NCBI RefSeq assembly: GCF_013337765.1
Contig: NZ_VBSB01000003.1
Coordinates: 248,001-312,000, forward strand
Length of the DNA stretch: 64,000 nt
Source: Mycolicibacterium sphagni
GTDB taxonomy: Bacteria; Actinomycetota; Actinomycetes; Mycobacteriales; Mycobacteriaceae
Direction of reading: 5' to 3'
Shown: positions 1 to 8,975 of the stretch, one piece after another
Layout of the letters: the number at the start of each line of letters is the position of its first letter
How positions within the stretch are numbered: position 1 is the stretch's first letter
The notes under the pieces: generated by a model
The model's database searches: none
Told to the model about the DNA's origin: nothing
The model's input: the letters and a program-made list of their open reading frames with translations, nothing else
Made by a program: the position numbers and the translations under genes

Positions 1-22
1 TTTTCGAGTGATGGGAGCTCCG

Positions 23-406
23 ATGGTCACCGCTGCACTGATTTTCGCCGGCCTCGCCGCGCTGCTGCACGTCTACATCTGGACCATGGAGTCGCTGACC
101 TGGACGACGCCGCGGACCCGCGCAACGTTCGGCACCAGCGCCGAGGAAGCCGAGACCACCAAACTGATGGCCCTGAACCAGGGCTTCTACAACCTGTTCC
201 TGGCGATTGTCAGCGTCGTCGGTATCGTCGCAATCATTTTGGGGCACAACGCAGTCGGTGCGGCACTGGTGTTCGCCGGCGTCGGATCGATGCTCGCCGC
301 GGCGGTCGTGCTGCTGGCCTCGGCGCCGGACAAGGCGCGCGCGGCCGTGACTCAGGGAGCCTTTCCGTTGGTGGCCGTCGTGCTGCTGGTCATCGCGATC
401 ATCTGA
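23..406 (+). CDS. DUF1304 family membrane protein
   Basis: A 127-residue protein with four hydrophobic segments, near residues 1-22, 47-67, 70-94 and 108-127, and a short polar stretch after the first. The pattern of an early HVYIWTMES motif and a central LNQGFYNLFLA motif is typical of the DUF1304 family (about 120 residues, function unknown). I chose the ATG at 23 because GGGAG lies a few bases before it; ATG 11 and GTG 8 are also in frame. Its 3' end overlaps the convergent dioxygenase gene by 8 bases. The family assignment is firm; no role can be stated. Confidence 0.8.
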   Translation: MVTAALIFAGLAALLHVYIWTMESLTWTTPRTRATFGTSAEEAETTKLMALNQGFYNLFLAIVSVVGIVAIILGHNAVGAALVFAGVGSMLAAAVVLLASAPDKARAAVTQGAFPLVAVVLLVIAII

Positions 407-1253
407 TCTCCAGGATCCGCTTGGGGTGCATGCCGTCGACCATGCCCATGAACGGCGGATGGATGCTGTAGCCGAGCATGCGGCGGATGTTCTCCGACAG
501 GGTCCGCACCGTTTCCGGCGGCGTCGACAACGTGAACGCCTCTTGAGGGCGCAACCACGGCTCGCAATACTGCGCGGTGACGGCCAGCCGACTCTGGTCT
601 GCGGTGTGGTTCGCGCCGCCGCCATGCCACAGTGTGCCGACGAAGAACACCACCGACCCGGCCGGCATCACGACACTGACATGCTCGTCGTCGTCGGTGG
701 GCTTGCGGTTGTCCGCCCAGCGGTGGCTGCCCGGAATGACCACGGTGGCGCCGTTATCCGCGGTGAAATCGGTGATCGCCCAGATGGTGGCTGCGCTCAA
801 CGCCGGGCGCGGGCGCGGCACGGGATACATGCCGTCGTCGAAATGCAGGAACTGCCGGCTCTCCTCGGGGCCGATCCTGATGGCCTGCAATTGAGACAGC
901 AGATAGTTCGGCATCAGCAACCGGTCGAGCAGTGCCAGCACTCGCGGATGCTCCACGATCCCGTCGCAGGCGCGGGTCTTGGTCAGCAGACTGTAGGCCC
1001 GCTGAGTGTGTAAGCCTTCAAAGGCATTTCGGCCGACCGGTCCGAGCAGTGGGTCTACCGCGGCGGCGATGTCCTGGCATTGCTGCGGCGAGAGGAGGCC
1101 GTCGATGACGACGTACCCGTCGCGCTCGAGCTGTGCCACGTCGGAGTCGACGTGCACTCCTGGTGCTGCTGCGGTCGCGGTCGAGCGATACGTCCCGGCG
1201 ATATCGGCGTAGAGATCTTCGACCTTGTCAACGCGAAAAGTGTTGCGGGACAT
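399..1253 (-). CDS. phytanoyl-CoA dioxygenase (PhyH) family protein
   Basis: A 284-residue member of the Fe(II)/2-oxoglutarate dioxygenase superfamily, PhyH branch. The iron-binding HxD motif is visible as H137-x-D139 in LHFDDG, the distal His is probably H210 in LWHGGG, and R222 fits the 2-oxoglutarate-binding Arg about 12 residues later. The N-terminal helix region (about 40-70, DGYVVIDGLLSP) is standard for the family. It would be a cytosolic hydroxylase, but the substrate cannot be read from the sequence. It lies 4 bases downstream of a TetR gene on the same strand, so the two probably form an operon under that regulator. Confidence 0.88.
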   Translation of the reverse strand: MSRNTFRVDKVEDLYADIAGTYRSTATAAAPGVHVDSDVAQLERDGYVVIDGLLSPQQCQDIAAAVDPLLGPVGRNAFEGLHTQRAYSLLTKTRACDGIVEHPRVLALLDRLLMPNYLLSQLQAIRIGPEESRQFLHFDDGMYPVPRPRPALSAATIWAITDFTADNGATVVIPGSHRWADNRKPTDDDEHVSVVMPAGSVVFFVGTLWHGGGANHTADQSRLAVTAQYCEPWLRPQEAFTLSTPPETVRTLSENIRRMLGYSIHPPFMGMVDGMHPKRILEIR

Positions 1254-1257
1254 GGGT

Positions 1258-1857
1258 TTAGCCTTTCGCGCTTGGATTGAGGCCGACTGCGCCTGCGACG
1301 AAGGCCCACAGCTGGTCGATGACGTCAGGTGCGGGTGGGCGGGGGTCGCGGGTCAAGCACACCGCGACGACGGCGTTGGTGCCGCCGATCGTGGCTGCGG
1401 CCAGATACTCGGGGTCGCGGTCGGCCGGTATCTCGCCGTCGCGTTGTCCTTGGGCCATGTTGCGCGCACCGATCTTGCTCATCTCCTGCTGCCAGCGACT
1501 GCGCGCGGTGGCCAGCTCGCCGTCGCCGAGTCCGGACAAGATCGCCGCCGCCGCGGGCTCGCGGTAAAGGAAGTGCACCCAGTCGCTGATGCGTTCACGC
1601 TCCCGCTCGGCCCAGGTTCGAGCGTCGTAGGTGCGCAGGGCGATCGAGTCGGAGAACCGCTGATAAAACGCGTCGATGACGGCGACGAGCAGGCCTGTGC
1701 GGGTGCCGAAATAACGATAGGGCAGACCATCGCTGACTCCGGCCCGTCGTGCGACCGCGGCGACCTCGAAGCGGCCGGTCTCCGCCAGTTCCGCTGTCGC
1801 GGCGTCGATCAGTCGTTCCCGGGCCTGAACACCGCGCGCCGTCGTCGCCACCGTCAC
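1258..1857 (-). CDS. TetR family transcriptional regulator
   Basis: A 199-residue protein. The N-terminal helix-turn-helix (about residues 14-60) contains the TetR signatures ARERLIDAATAELAE and GVSDGLPYRYFGTRTGLL. The C-terminal ligand domain is helical and divergent, as usual. It starts 16 bases from a 13-base palindrome at 1873-1885, the likely operator, and precedes the PhyH dioxygenase gene by 4 bases. This suggests autoregulation and control of that gene by a small hydrophobic ligand; the ligand is unknown. Confidence 0.88.
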   Translation of the reverse strand: MTVATTARGVQARERLIDAATAELAETGRFEVAAVARRAGVSDGLPYRYFGTRTGLLVAVIDAFYQRFSDSIALRTYDARTWAERERERISDWVHFLYREPAAAAILSGLGDGELATARSRWQQEMSKIGARNMAQGQRDGEIPADRDPEYLAAATIGGTNAVVAVCLTRDPRPPAPDVIDQLWAFVAGAVGLNPSAKG

Positions 1858-1872
1858 GTCGCCAGCCTAAGT

Positions 1873-1885
1873 TGAGTTCAACTCA
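1873..1885. promoter_or_regulatory. palindromic operator candidate for the TetR/PhyH operon
   Basis: TGAGTT-C-AACTCA is a perfect palindrome around one central base, 16 bases upstream of the TetR start codon. Position and symmetry fit a TetR dimer site. Binding is inferred. Confidence 0.5.
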
Positions 1886-1921
1886 GTTTCAAGGGTATGG
1901 CTCAGGTGAGGTCGTTTCGGC

Positions 1922-3022
1922 CTAGGCCCTTGGGCTCGTTGTGGTGCGGTGGCGCACCTGGTTGCCGCCCGCTCGCTTGGCTTCGTACATCGCCGCGTCG
2001 GCCGCGTCGACCAGCGCGGTCAGGGCCGTGGTCGTGGTTCCGCCGATGTCGTTCAGCGCGATCGACGCCACGCCGACGCTGGCGGTCACTTCACTCGGCG
2101 TGGTGGCGACGGCCGCGCGTAGCCGTTCCGCCCGCAGTGGCGGTTCGTCCGGTCCGGTCAGCTCGGCGATCAGAAACTCTTCGCCACCGAGGCGGGCGAC
2201 CACGGAATCCATCGCGCTCGCCCGGTGCAGGTTGTCGGCGACCGCGACCAGCACTGCATCGCCGTAGCCATGCCCGTGGGTGTCGTTGATCTGTTTGAAG
2301 TCGTCCAAGTCGATCAGGATGACAGCCAGGCACTGTGACCTGTCGGCTCCGGCAATCAGCTGCAGCACCGACTGGTCGTAGCCGCGCCGATTCCGCAGTC
2401 CGGTCAGGGAATCGGTGTCGGACATCCTCGCGTCGAGGCTCAGCAGATGCAGCAGCAACTGGCTTCCGAACGGGACGGCGAGTATGGCGATCAGCATGCC
2501 CAGCACATGCCCGACAGCCATTGCGGTGTCGCCCGCTTCAGCTATCCGTACTCCGGCGAGGACCGTGGTGACGATCGCATTGGCCAGCGTCGCCGCCAGC
2601 AGCCGGCTGGAGTGGTGCAGACCGACGTAGCCGGCGATCAGAGCAAAGGTGGCGCACGCCAGCAAGCCGGTGGCCGGGGTGCCGGCGATCAGGCAGGCTA
2701 CGGTCACTCCCGCATTGGCGCCGATGGCGAACAGGGTCGATACGCGTCGGCTCGGCCAGCCGGCCAGCCAGCTGCACGCGCCGCCGAAGGACAGGATCGA
2801 CATCGCGACGGCGATGGTCCGGTGGGTGTGACCTTGCGGGCCCGACGGGCTGAACAGCATCACCACGGGCACCACGCCGAGGAAGAAGACGACCGAAGCG
2901 ATCAGGAAGCGGCTGAAGCGCTGGAGGTGCCGCGAGGCAAGGTATTCCGACATCCAGTCGTATTGATCGGGCTGGTGCCACCACCGCCGGATCCACGCCG
3001 CCATGCCGATGTCTTTGTGCAT
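1922..3022 (-). CDS. membrane-bound GGDEF diguanylate cyclase
   Basis: A 366-residue protein. About six membrane segments fill residues 35-195, followed by a GGDEF domain. The domain carries the metal/substrate motif DSLTGLRNRRG and the catalytic loop ARLGGEEF, so it should make cyclic di-GMP. The RxxD inhibitory site expected just before the loop is not evident. I placed the start at the ATG at 3022 (MHKDIGMAAW); 3004 also fits. The open frame continues upstream, but that part overlaps the divergent lipoprotein gene and looks non-coding. There is no EAL domain. Confidence 0.85.
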   Translation of the reverse strand: MHKDIGMAAWIRRWWHQPDQYDWMSEYLASRHLQRFSRFLIASVVFFLGVVPVVMLFSPSGPQGHTHRTIAVAMSILSFGGACSWLAGWPSRRVSTLFAIGANAGVTVACLIAGTPATGLLACATFALIAGYVGLHHSSRLLAATLANAIVTTVLAGVRIAEAGDTAMAVGHVLGMLIAILAVPFGSQLLLHLLSLDARMSDTDSLTGLRNRRGYDQSVLQLIAGADRSQCLAVILIDLDDFKQINDTHGHGYGDAVLVAVADNLHRASAMDSVVARLGGEEFLIAELTGPDEPPLRAERLRAAVATTPSEVTASVGVASIALNDIGGTTTTALTALVDAADAAMYEAKRAGGNQVRHRTTTSPRA

Positions 3023-3118
3023 TCTCTCCCGAACCGCGCGCAGCTGGCCCCGAGCTGCAAGTCTGACCGAGGAATAGTACTGCTCGGGTCTGGGACCTGC
3101 CCGTTGTATCGTCGCGGT

Positions 3119-4033
3119 GTGACGCGATCGTTGGCGCTGCTGTCCCTGCTCATCGTGGTGGCGGGTTGCGCACGCGGTTCGGCAGATCCGGGGGGTGGGT
3201 TGGGCCTTGTCGATATCGGCGACGGCCGGCAACTGTATCTGGAGTGTCAGGGGAGTGGTTCGCCGACGGTCTTCATCATCCCGGGCAAAGGAAGCTACGC
3301 GCAGGCGTGGAACTACGTGGTGCCGCCCGACGATCCGATCCGGTCCTCGCCCTACGACGTGATCCTCGATGCACAGTTGACGCCCAGCGCGGACGCGGTG
3401 CAGCCGTCGGTCGCACGCACGACGCAGGTATGCACCTACGACCGGCCCAACACCCGGCCGGATGGTGGCGACCGGTCCACCCCGGTACCGCAACCGCACA
3501 CCGTGCAGCAGGACGTCGACGACATCGTCGCGCTGATCGCTGCGGCCCACCTTGCGGGCCCATTCGTCTTCACCGCGCACTCCTACGGCGGACTCATCCT
3601 CGACCTGCTGGCGCGCACGCATCCCGATCTGGTGTCGGGCATCGTGATGGTCGACGGCGTATCGGAATTTCTGCCGGGCCTCGGCACTCCGGTGCAGAAC
3701 GCCGCGTGGGAGCGCGACAGCATGCAGCCGTCGGAGCCAGGGGGAGAGGGCGTGTTCATTCTCGAAGCGATTGCCGCCGTTCAGGATGCGCCACCGCTAC
3801 CACAGGTTCCGGCGATCGTGCTCAGCGCCGACAAGTTCGCGGCACCCGAAGCGCTGACACCGCAGAATTACACGCTGGCTCAGATTCACCAGGCCAACGA
3901 CATGCTGGCGGCGGCACTGGGCACCACGAACATCATCGCGACCGGCAGTGGCCACAACATGATGCTGTACCAGCCGAACCTGGTCGCCGACCACATCGTT
4001 GGGATCGTCGACCAGGTTCGGCGGGCAGGCTAG
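3119..4033 (+). CDS. lipoprotein alpha/beta hydrolase
   Basis: A 304-residue predicted lipoprotein. Residues 1-17 form a signal peptide ending in the lipobox VAGC. The rest has an alpha/beta hydrolase pattern: a nucleophile elbow in TAHSYGGL, an oxyanion-type FIIPGKG near residue 60 and a late GSGHNMMLYQP that fits the catalytic His. It would act outside the cytoplasmic membrane as an esterase or lipase-like enzyme of unknown substrate. The GTG start at 3119 places the signal peptide at the N-terminus and clears the divergent GGDEF gene, whose start is 97 bases away. Confidence 0.82.
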   Translation: MTRSLALLSLLIVVAGCARGSADPGGGLGLVDIGDGRQLYLECQGSGSPTVFIIPGKGSYAQAWNYVVPPDDPIRSSPYDVILDAQLTPSADAVQPSVARTTQVCTYDRPNTRPDGGDRSTPVPQPHTVQQDVDDIVALIAAAHLAGPFVFTAHSYGGLILDLLARTHPDLVSGIVMVDGVSEFLPGLGTPVQNAAWERDSMQPSEPGGEGVFILEAIAAVQDAPPLPQVPAIVLSADKFAAPEALTPQNYTLAQIHQANDMLAAALGTTNIIATGSGHNMMLYQPNLVADHIVGIVDQVRRAG

Positions 4034-4048
4034 CGGCCCGTCCCGCAG

Positions 4049-4105
4049 CGAAATCGACACCAGGGTCGTCGATCGTCGTTGATCGCGACCCTGGTGTCGA
4101 TCTCG
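4049..4105. terminator. bidirectional hairpin between convergent genes
   Basis: Two 20-base arms (4049-4068 and 4086-4105) pair with one mismatch; the inner 16 bases on each side are perfect (ATCGACACCAGGGTCG). Further CGATC/GATCG pairing is possible inside the 17-base loop. It lies between the converging hydrolase and reductase genes. There is no U-tract, as is common for mycobacterial terminators. Confidence 0.65.
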
Positions 4106-4111
4106 ATTGGC

Positions 4112-7100
4112 CTACAGCAGACCCAGCAGCTGCAAATCGGTCACGTACTTGACGATGACCTCCGGCGTGACATGCGGAATATCCTTGTCCGGGCCGATTT
4201 TCGCGTCCTGCACTGCGGCGCGGAACCGCTCGGTCGGGGCGATCGAGCCGCGGACCGGCCGCTCGGCGTGCTGATAGTTGTGCAGCAACGGCAGGAGGGA
4301 GTACTGGCGCTGGCGGTCGGGCAGTGCCCGCATCGAGGTTTCGAACCGCTGCAGCCACGTGCCGTAGTCGCCAATCCGCTGGATCGGGTAGCCGGCCTCG
4401 GCCAGCCAGTCGACGAATTCGTCGAGGCCGATGCCGTCGTCGTAGGGATTCATCACGTGATAGGTCTCGAACCCTTCGGTGACCTGGGCACCCAGTGTGG
4501 AGATCGCCTCGGCGATGAACTCGACGGGTAGGCCATCGTAGTGGGCGCGCTGGCGGTTCCCGTCGGCGTCGAGCTCGTAGAACGACGCCGGTGCGATACC
4601 GGTGGCCACCAGGCTCAGAACCATCCGGGTAAACATGTCGGGCAGGTTGAGCTGACCGCCGTACGTAGTGTCGGCCAGGATCATGTCGCAGCGGAACACC
4701 GAGACCGGCAGACCGCACAGGTGGTTGGCCTCACGGAGCAGCACTTCGCCGGCCCACTTGCTGTTGCCGTAGCCGTTGGCGTAGGAGTCGTCGACCGCCC
4801 GGGTGGGGCTGATCGCGCGGATATCGCCGTCCTCCACGAACTGTCCCGGCGGTATGCCGGCGCCGACGCCGATCGTCGAGACGTACACGAACGGCTTCGC
4901 CTTGGTGGTCAGCGCAATCCGGATCAGCTCCGCGGTGCCAACTGCGTTGGGGCCGAACAACTCCCGATACGGCAGCACGTGGTTGACCAGGGCGGCGGGG
5001 TCGACGATCAGATCGACGGTATCGGCCAGCCGTTGCCACGTCTGGGCGTCCAGGCCGAGGTTTTCCTCGCCCTTGTCGCCGGCGATGACCTCGAGATGCC
5101 CTGCAGCGAGTTCACGGTAGTGCGCCAGCAGCTTGGGGTCCCCGCTGTCGAAGGTGGCGTCCAATCGACTCCTCGCCTCATCGTCTGCGCGGGCGCGCAC
5201 CAGGGCGATGACCTTGCCGTCGACCAGGCTCATCCGCTCCAGCCATTCCAGGGCCAGGTATCGACCGAGGAATCCGGTTGCGCCGGTGAGCAGTACGGTG
5301 CGGACCTCGCTGCTCGGGCCGGGCAGTTGTGGTGCGGCAGCCAGTGTCGCGGCATCGATGAAGCGGTCCAGCGTCAGATCGCTGGCGCGCGCTTCGGTGG
5401 CGCCGGCGCCGTGGACCGAGGCGAAGGTCGGCCGAGTGCCACCCGAACTCCGTTCGGCGTCGATGTAGCCGGCGATCGCCTGCAGGTCGTTGGCGGGGCT
5501 GACGATGATGCCCACCGGCACCTCGATCTCGAAGATCTCGTTGAGCAGGTTGGCGAATGTCAACGCCGACAAGGAATCTCCACCGAGATCTGTGAAGTGC
5601 GCATCGGGCTGCAGGTCAGCGGCCGCCGCCCCCAGCAGCGCGCCTGCGGCGCGGGTGATGGTCGCCAGCACGGGCGCGTCGGCGCTGGTCTGCCGAAGTG
5701 CTCGCAGCTCGTCGGCCTGCCCATCGGCGAGATCGGTGTAGAGCTGTTCCAGGGCAGCGCCGTAGCGTTCCTTCAGCCGCGGCCACGCCAGCTTGCGGAT
5801 GCCGGTCAGTAGACCGTTCTCCACCGTGAAAGGCGTTGTCTCGATGAGGAAATCGCGCGGGATTTCGTAGGACTGCAACCCGGTGTTGCGGGCCACGTCC
5901 TGCAGCGATTCGCCGATCAGGGCCTTGAGCTCGGCCGCGTCGTGTCCGGCCGCCGCCTCGGCGGTAGGCACCACGACGGCCAGCAGGTAGGGCCGGGCGC
6001 TGTTGCCGTACAGGTAGATCTGCTGCACGAGCGGGCCGCCAAGGAAGGCGGCCTCCAGCTTCGACACCGTGACGAACTCGCCCTGGGAGAGCTTGAGGAC
6101 GTTGTTGCGCCGGTCGACGTACTGCAGGTGGTCGGGGGCGGTTTCGGCGACGATGTCGCCGGTGCGATAGAAGCCGTCCTCGTCGAACATCGCCGCGGTC
6201 ACTTCGGGACGTTTGTAGTACCCGGGGAACAGCTGCGTCGTCTTGACCAGCAGTTCACCGCGGGGATGCGGGAGGTCGGTGCCGAAGTAGCCCAGATCGG
6301 GGACGTCGACCAGCTTGTAGTCGGTGACCGGGGGGCGGCGTACGACACCGTCGACGAACACCGCACCGGCTTCGGTGGAGCCGTAGCCCTCGATCAGGTG
6401 CATGTCCAGGAATCTCTCGACCCACGCCTTGAGTTCGGGTGCGATCGGGGCCGAGCCGGTCATCACCGAGACGAATCGGCCGCCCAACAGGCTGTTGCGC
6501 TGCTCGGTCAGCACCTGCGCCTCATCGGCCGCTCCGGCTCGGTCGACCTGGCTTTGCACCTCTTGGTGGATCATGTCCCACACCCGAGGAACCAGGTTCA
6601 GCTGGGTGGGGCGGGTCAGCGCCAGGTCTTCCAGGAACGTCGACAAGTCCGGGCGGGCTGCGAAATAGACTGTGCCGCCGGTGCTCAGCGTGCCGTAGAG
6701 CGCGCCGCGGCCCATCACGTGGCTCATCGGCATGAAGCTCAGCACGATCGTCGGGTACCCGCCGAGGCGGTCGTCCCAGTGTGCGGCCGCGGCCCCCCAC
6801 ATGTCAGCGACCTTCTGGGCCGGATACATTGCGCCCTTCGGGGCGCCGGTGCTGCCGGAGGTGTAGATCAGCAGCGCCAGCGGGTCGGCCTCGGTGGTTG
6901 TGGCCGGCTCGATGGAACGGCCTGTGCCATAAGCGATCTCGTCGGCAAGGGTGCTCACCGTGACCTGAGTGCCGGCCAGCCGGTCCCGGGCGGCGGCCAG
7001 CGACTCGCGCTGATCGTCGACCTCGGGGCGGAAGTCGAAGACCACCAACAGTTTCGGCGCAGGCCCGACGAGCACGAGGTCGACGGCGTCGTCGAGGTTG

Positions 7101-7603
7101 TCGATACTCGATGCGATCACCGTCGGTTCGGTCTCGGCGACGATCGGTTGCAGCTGAGTGGCTCCGGCGCTGGTCTGCAGCGGCACGGACACCGCACCCA
7201 GTTGGGTCAGTGCGAGGTCGATGGTGGTGTAGTCGACGCTGGTGAAGCCGAGGATGGCCACCCGGTCACCGGTGTGCACGGCGCGGCCGGACCAGGCGCC
7301 GGCCACTGCCTGCACGCGGTCCCAGAGCTCGCGGTAGGTGATGGTTTCGAACTCGGGCATCAGCTCGGTGGTGGTGCGATGGGTCTGCGGGTCCTCGATG
7401 AACCGCACGACGCGCTGGCCGACCGCGGGGCGCTCGGCGTAGCCGTCGAAGACGGTCTTGATGATCTGCGGCAGGCTCAGGCCCGGTTGGGCGGCGGCCG
7501 CTGTGACGGCGGGATCGGGCGTGGCGGCGGTGAACTGCGGGTCGGTCGCGTAGAGATCGGCGACGCGCTGCTCGAACCGGGCTTCGCGAGTATCGGTCGG
7601 CAT
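4112..7603 (-). CDS. car: carboxylic acid reductase (FadD9 type)
   Basis: A 1163-residue three-domain enzyme that reduces fatty or aromatic acids to aldehydes using ATP and NADPH. The adenylation domain (about 1-640) has the phosphate loop YTSGSTG at 247-253. The carrier domain has LGGDSLS, with the pantetheine-accepting serine at S677. The thioester-reductase domain (about 760-1163) has TGATGFLG at 773-780 and the catalytic pair Y945/K949. All key residues are present, and the length matches Nocardia and Mycobacterium CARs. It needs a phosphopantetheinyl transferase encoded elsewhere. M. tuberculosis keeps FadD9 beside gabT; here about 5 kb separates them. A palindrome at 7676-7692 lies in its promoter region. 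Confidence 0.95.
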   Translation of the reverse strand: MPTDTREARFEQRVADLYATDPQFTAATPDPAVTAAAAQPGLSLPQIIKTVFDGYAERPAVGQRVVRFIEDPQTHRTTTELMPEFETITYRELWDRVQAVAGAWSGRAVHTGDRVAILGFTSVDYTTIDLALTQLGAVSVPLQTSAGATQLQPIVAETEPTVIASSIDNLDDAVDLVLVGPAPKLLVVFDFRPEVDDQRESLAAARDRLAGTQVTVSTLADEIAYGTGRSIEPATTTEADPLALLIYTSGSTGAPKGAMYPAQKVADMWGAAAAHWDDRLGGYPTIVLSFMPMSHVMGRGALYGTLSTGGTVYFAARPDLSTFLEDLALTRPTQLNLVPRVWDMIHQEVQSQVDRAGAADEAQVLTEQRNSLLGGRFVSVMTGSAPIAPELKAWVERFLDMHLIEGYGSTEAGAVFVDGVVRRPPVTDYKLVDVPDLGYFGTDLPHPRGELLVKTTQLFPGYYKRPEVTAAMFDEDGFYRTGDIVAETAPDHLQYVDRRNNVLKLSQGEFVTVSKLEAAFLGGPLVQQIYLYGNSARPYLLAVVVPTAEAAAGHDAAELKALIGESLQDVARNTGLQSYEIPRDFLIETTPFTVENGLLTGIRKLAWPRLKERYGAALEQLYTDLADGQADELRALRQTSADAPVLATITRAAGALLGAAAADLQPDAHFTDLGGDSLSALTFANLLNEIFEIEVPVGIIVSPANDLQAIAGYIDAERSSGGTRPTFASVHGAGATEARASDLTLDRFIDAATLAAAPQLPGPSSEVRTVLLTGATGFLGRYLALEWLERMSLVDGKVIALVRARADDEARSRLDATFDSGDPKLLAHYRELAAGHLEVIAGDKGEENLGLDAQTWQRLADTVDLIVDPAALVNHVLPYRELFGPNAVGTAELIRIALTTKAKPFVYVSTIGVGAGIPPGQFVEDGDIRAISPTRAVDDSYANGYGNSKWAGEVLLREANHLCGLPVSVFRCDMILADTTYGGQLNLPDMFTRMVLSLVATGIAPASFYELDADGNRQRAHYDGLPVEFIAEAISTLGAQVTEGFETYHVMNPYDDGIGLDEFVDWLAEAGYPIQRIGDYGTWLQRFETSMRALPDRQRQYSLLPLLHNYQHAERPVRGSIAPTERFRAAVQDAKIGPDKDIPHVTPEVIVKYVTDLQLLGLL

Positions 7604-7675
7604 GACGGAACTCCATTAACAAGCTAGAGAAACAAAAAGGAACTGGGGGCGCTTCGTTGCGTCCAATCCAAACTA

Positions 7676-7692
7676 CGTTAGCAAAGCTAACG
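7676..7692. promoter_or_regulatory. palindromic operator candidate upstream of carboxylic acid reductase
   Basis: A perfect palindrome, CGTTAGC-AAA-GCTAACG, lies 73-89 bases upstream of the reductase start. The arms and short spacer look like a dimeric repressor site of TetR type. No cognate regulator gene is adjacent. Confidence 0.5.
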
Positions 7693-7823
7693 GTATTCCC
7701 TGCTGACGCTCAGATCAGCTGTGAACTTGCTGTCCGTTGCCTGCAGCGGACGCTGTTAGAGGCCCTTGCGACCGGGGTACCCGAGCCTCATCACGGGGAT
7801 ATCCCCCTGACCAAGGAGGCGTC

Positions 7824-8498
7824 ATGAAAGACGTAGAAACCCGCGTCGATACTGGTGTGGGCCGGATGGAGATCGCGCGCACCCGTGGTGCGGCAAGTGG
7901 TTTCCTGCTCATCCTGCTGGGTGCGTGGGGCGCGCTGATTCCGTTCGTTGGTCCGTACTTCAACTTCGCCTACGACCCCGCTGTCGCGTGGACGTGGACG
8001 TCGGCTCGCGGCTGGCTGGAAGTTCTCCCCGGCGCGGTGACCGTGCTGGGTGGCGTGCTGTTACTGATGTCACGCAATCGGGCCACCGCCATGTTCGGTG
8101 GGTGGCTCGCGGTCGTCGCCGGAGCATGGTTCGTGGTGGGACGGCTCTTCGCCAGCCCGGTGCAGCTCGGGGACTTCGGGTCGCCGGCGTCCAACACCAT
8201 TGCCGGCCAGTTGGCGATCGAATTGGGTTTCTTCACCGGGCTGGGAGCGTTGATCATCTTCTTCGGGGCGATGGCACTGGGGCGGGTGTCGGTGCGCAGT
8301 CTGCGTGACGTTCGTTACGCGCAGCGTCCTGTCGTCGCCGAACCGGTTGCCGTCGAGCACGATACGGTCGCGACCACCGTCATCGATGCGCCACGACGCC
8401 ATCGCGCCGCGGAGCCGGTCGAGGTCGACGACGAGCACCGGCATCGCAGCTGGCGACACATGTTCGGCGGCTCGCGCCGGACGCCTGTCGCGCACTGA
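7824..8498 (+). CDS. four-helix membrane protein with charged C-terminal tail
   Basis: A 224-residue protein with four membrane segments (about residues 24-44, 70-88, 96-114 and 137-157) and a roughly 65-residue His/Arg/Glu-rich cytoplasmic tail. The ATG at 7824 has a strong AAGGAGG site, which rules out the longer upstream frame. I do not recognise the family. It stands alone between the reductase promoter region and a strong hairpin terminator, and may belong to the small membrane proteins common in mycobacteria. Confidence 0.75.
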   Translation: MKDVETRVDTGVGRMEIARTRGAASGFLLILLGAWGALIPFVGPYFNFAYDPAVAWTWTSARGWLEVLPGAVTVLGGVLLLMSRNRATAMFGGWLAVVAGAWFVVGRLFASPVQLGDFGSPASNTIAGQLAIELGFFTGLGALIIFFGAMALGRVSVRSLRDVRYAQRPVVAEPVAVEHDTVATTVIDAPRRHRAAEPVEVDDEHRHRSWRHMFGGSRRTPVAH

Positions 8499-8532
8499 CC
8501 GCGCGAGCCGGGGAGGGCTCGCGCTCTAAAGG

Positions 8533-8562
8533 GCCACCCGCCGTGGATGCACGGCGGGTGGC
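8533..8562 (+). terminator. intrinsic-type terminator hairpin
   Basis: Perfect 12-base arms GCCACCCGCCGT (8533-8544) and ACGGCGGGTGGC (8551-8562) flank a 6-base loop and are followed by TTCTTGGG. It lies 35 bases after the membrane protein stop codon. Confidence 0.75.
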
Positions 8563-8600
8563 TTCTTGGGTAAGCGAGGTCACTGTGCGATATCCACCAC

Positions 8601-8975
8601 ATGGCTGATGCTGGACAGTGGTTTCAGGCCACAGTTGATGACATGACCGCGATGTTCAGCACCGACCCCGACTTCCTCAGGACCGCCGTCGTGTGCGCGA
8701 CTCTGGGTGTGCCGCAGGATGACTGGGTGCTGTTCTGGCGCTGGGCCGATGGGCTTGCTGAGAACAAAGCTCTCGACGAACTCAACTCTTACGTCGACGT
8801 GCTCGTCGCTGCGCGGTGTTTCCGACCGGCTGACGATGCGGTGAGCCGTCTGATCGCGCTGGACTGGACCGATGACGAGATCCGCAGGCACGTCGCTGCT
8901 CTGGTGGCGAAGCCCGAGGACGAACGCAGCCGCGGCCCGGTCACCGTCCGCGGGCGAGGCGATACTGCTGCATGA
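8601..8975 (+). CDS. cytochrome P450-like fragment
   Basis: A 124-residue open frame resembling only the middle of an actinobacterial P450. LGVPQDDWVLFWRWADGL matches the region after helix F, and ARCFRPADDAVSRLIALDW followed by TDDEIRRHVAALV matches the approach to helix I. The substrate-recognition N-terminus, the ExxR motif and the heme-binding cysteine loop are all absent, so it cannot be a working P450. The last 35 bases overlap the convergent chimeric gene. It is most likely a relic of a deleted P450 gene. A short P450-derived protein with a non-catalytic role is possible but less likely. Confidence 0.5.
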   Translation: MADAGQWFQATVDDMTAMFSTDPDFLRTAVVCATLGVPQDDWVLFWRWADGLAENKALDELNSYVDVLVAARCFRPADDAVSRLIALDWTDDEIRRHVAALVAKPEDERSRGPVTVRGRGDTAA

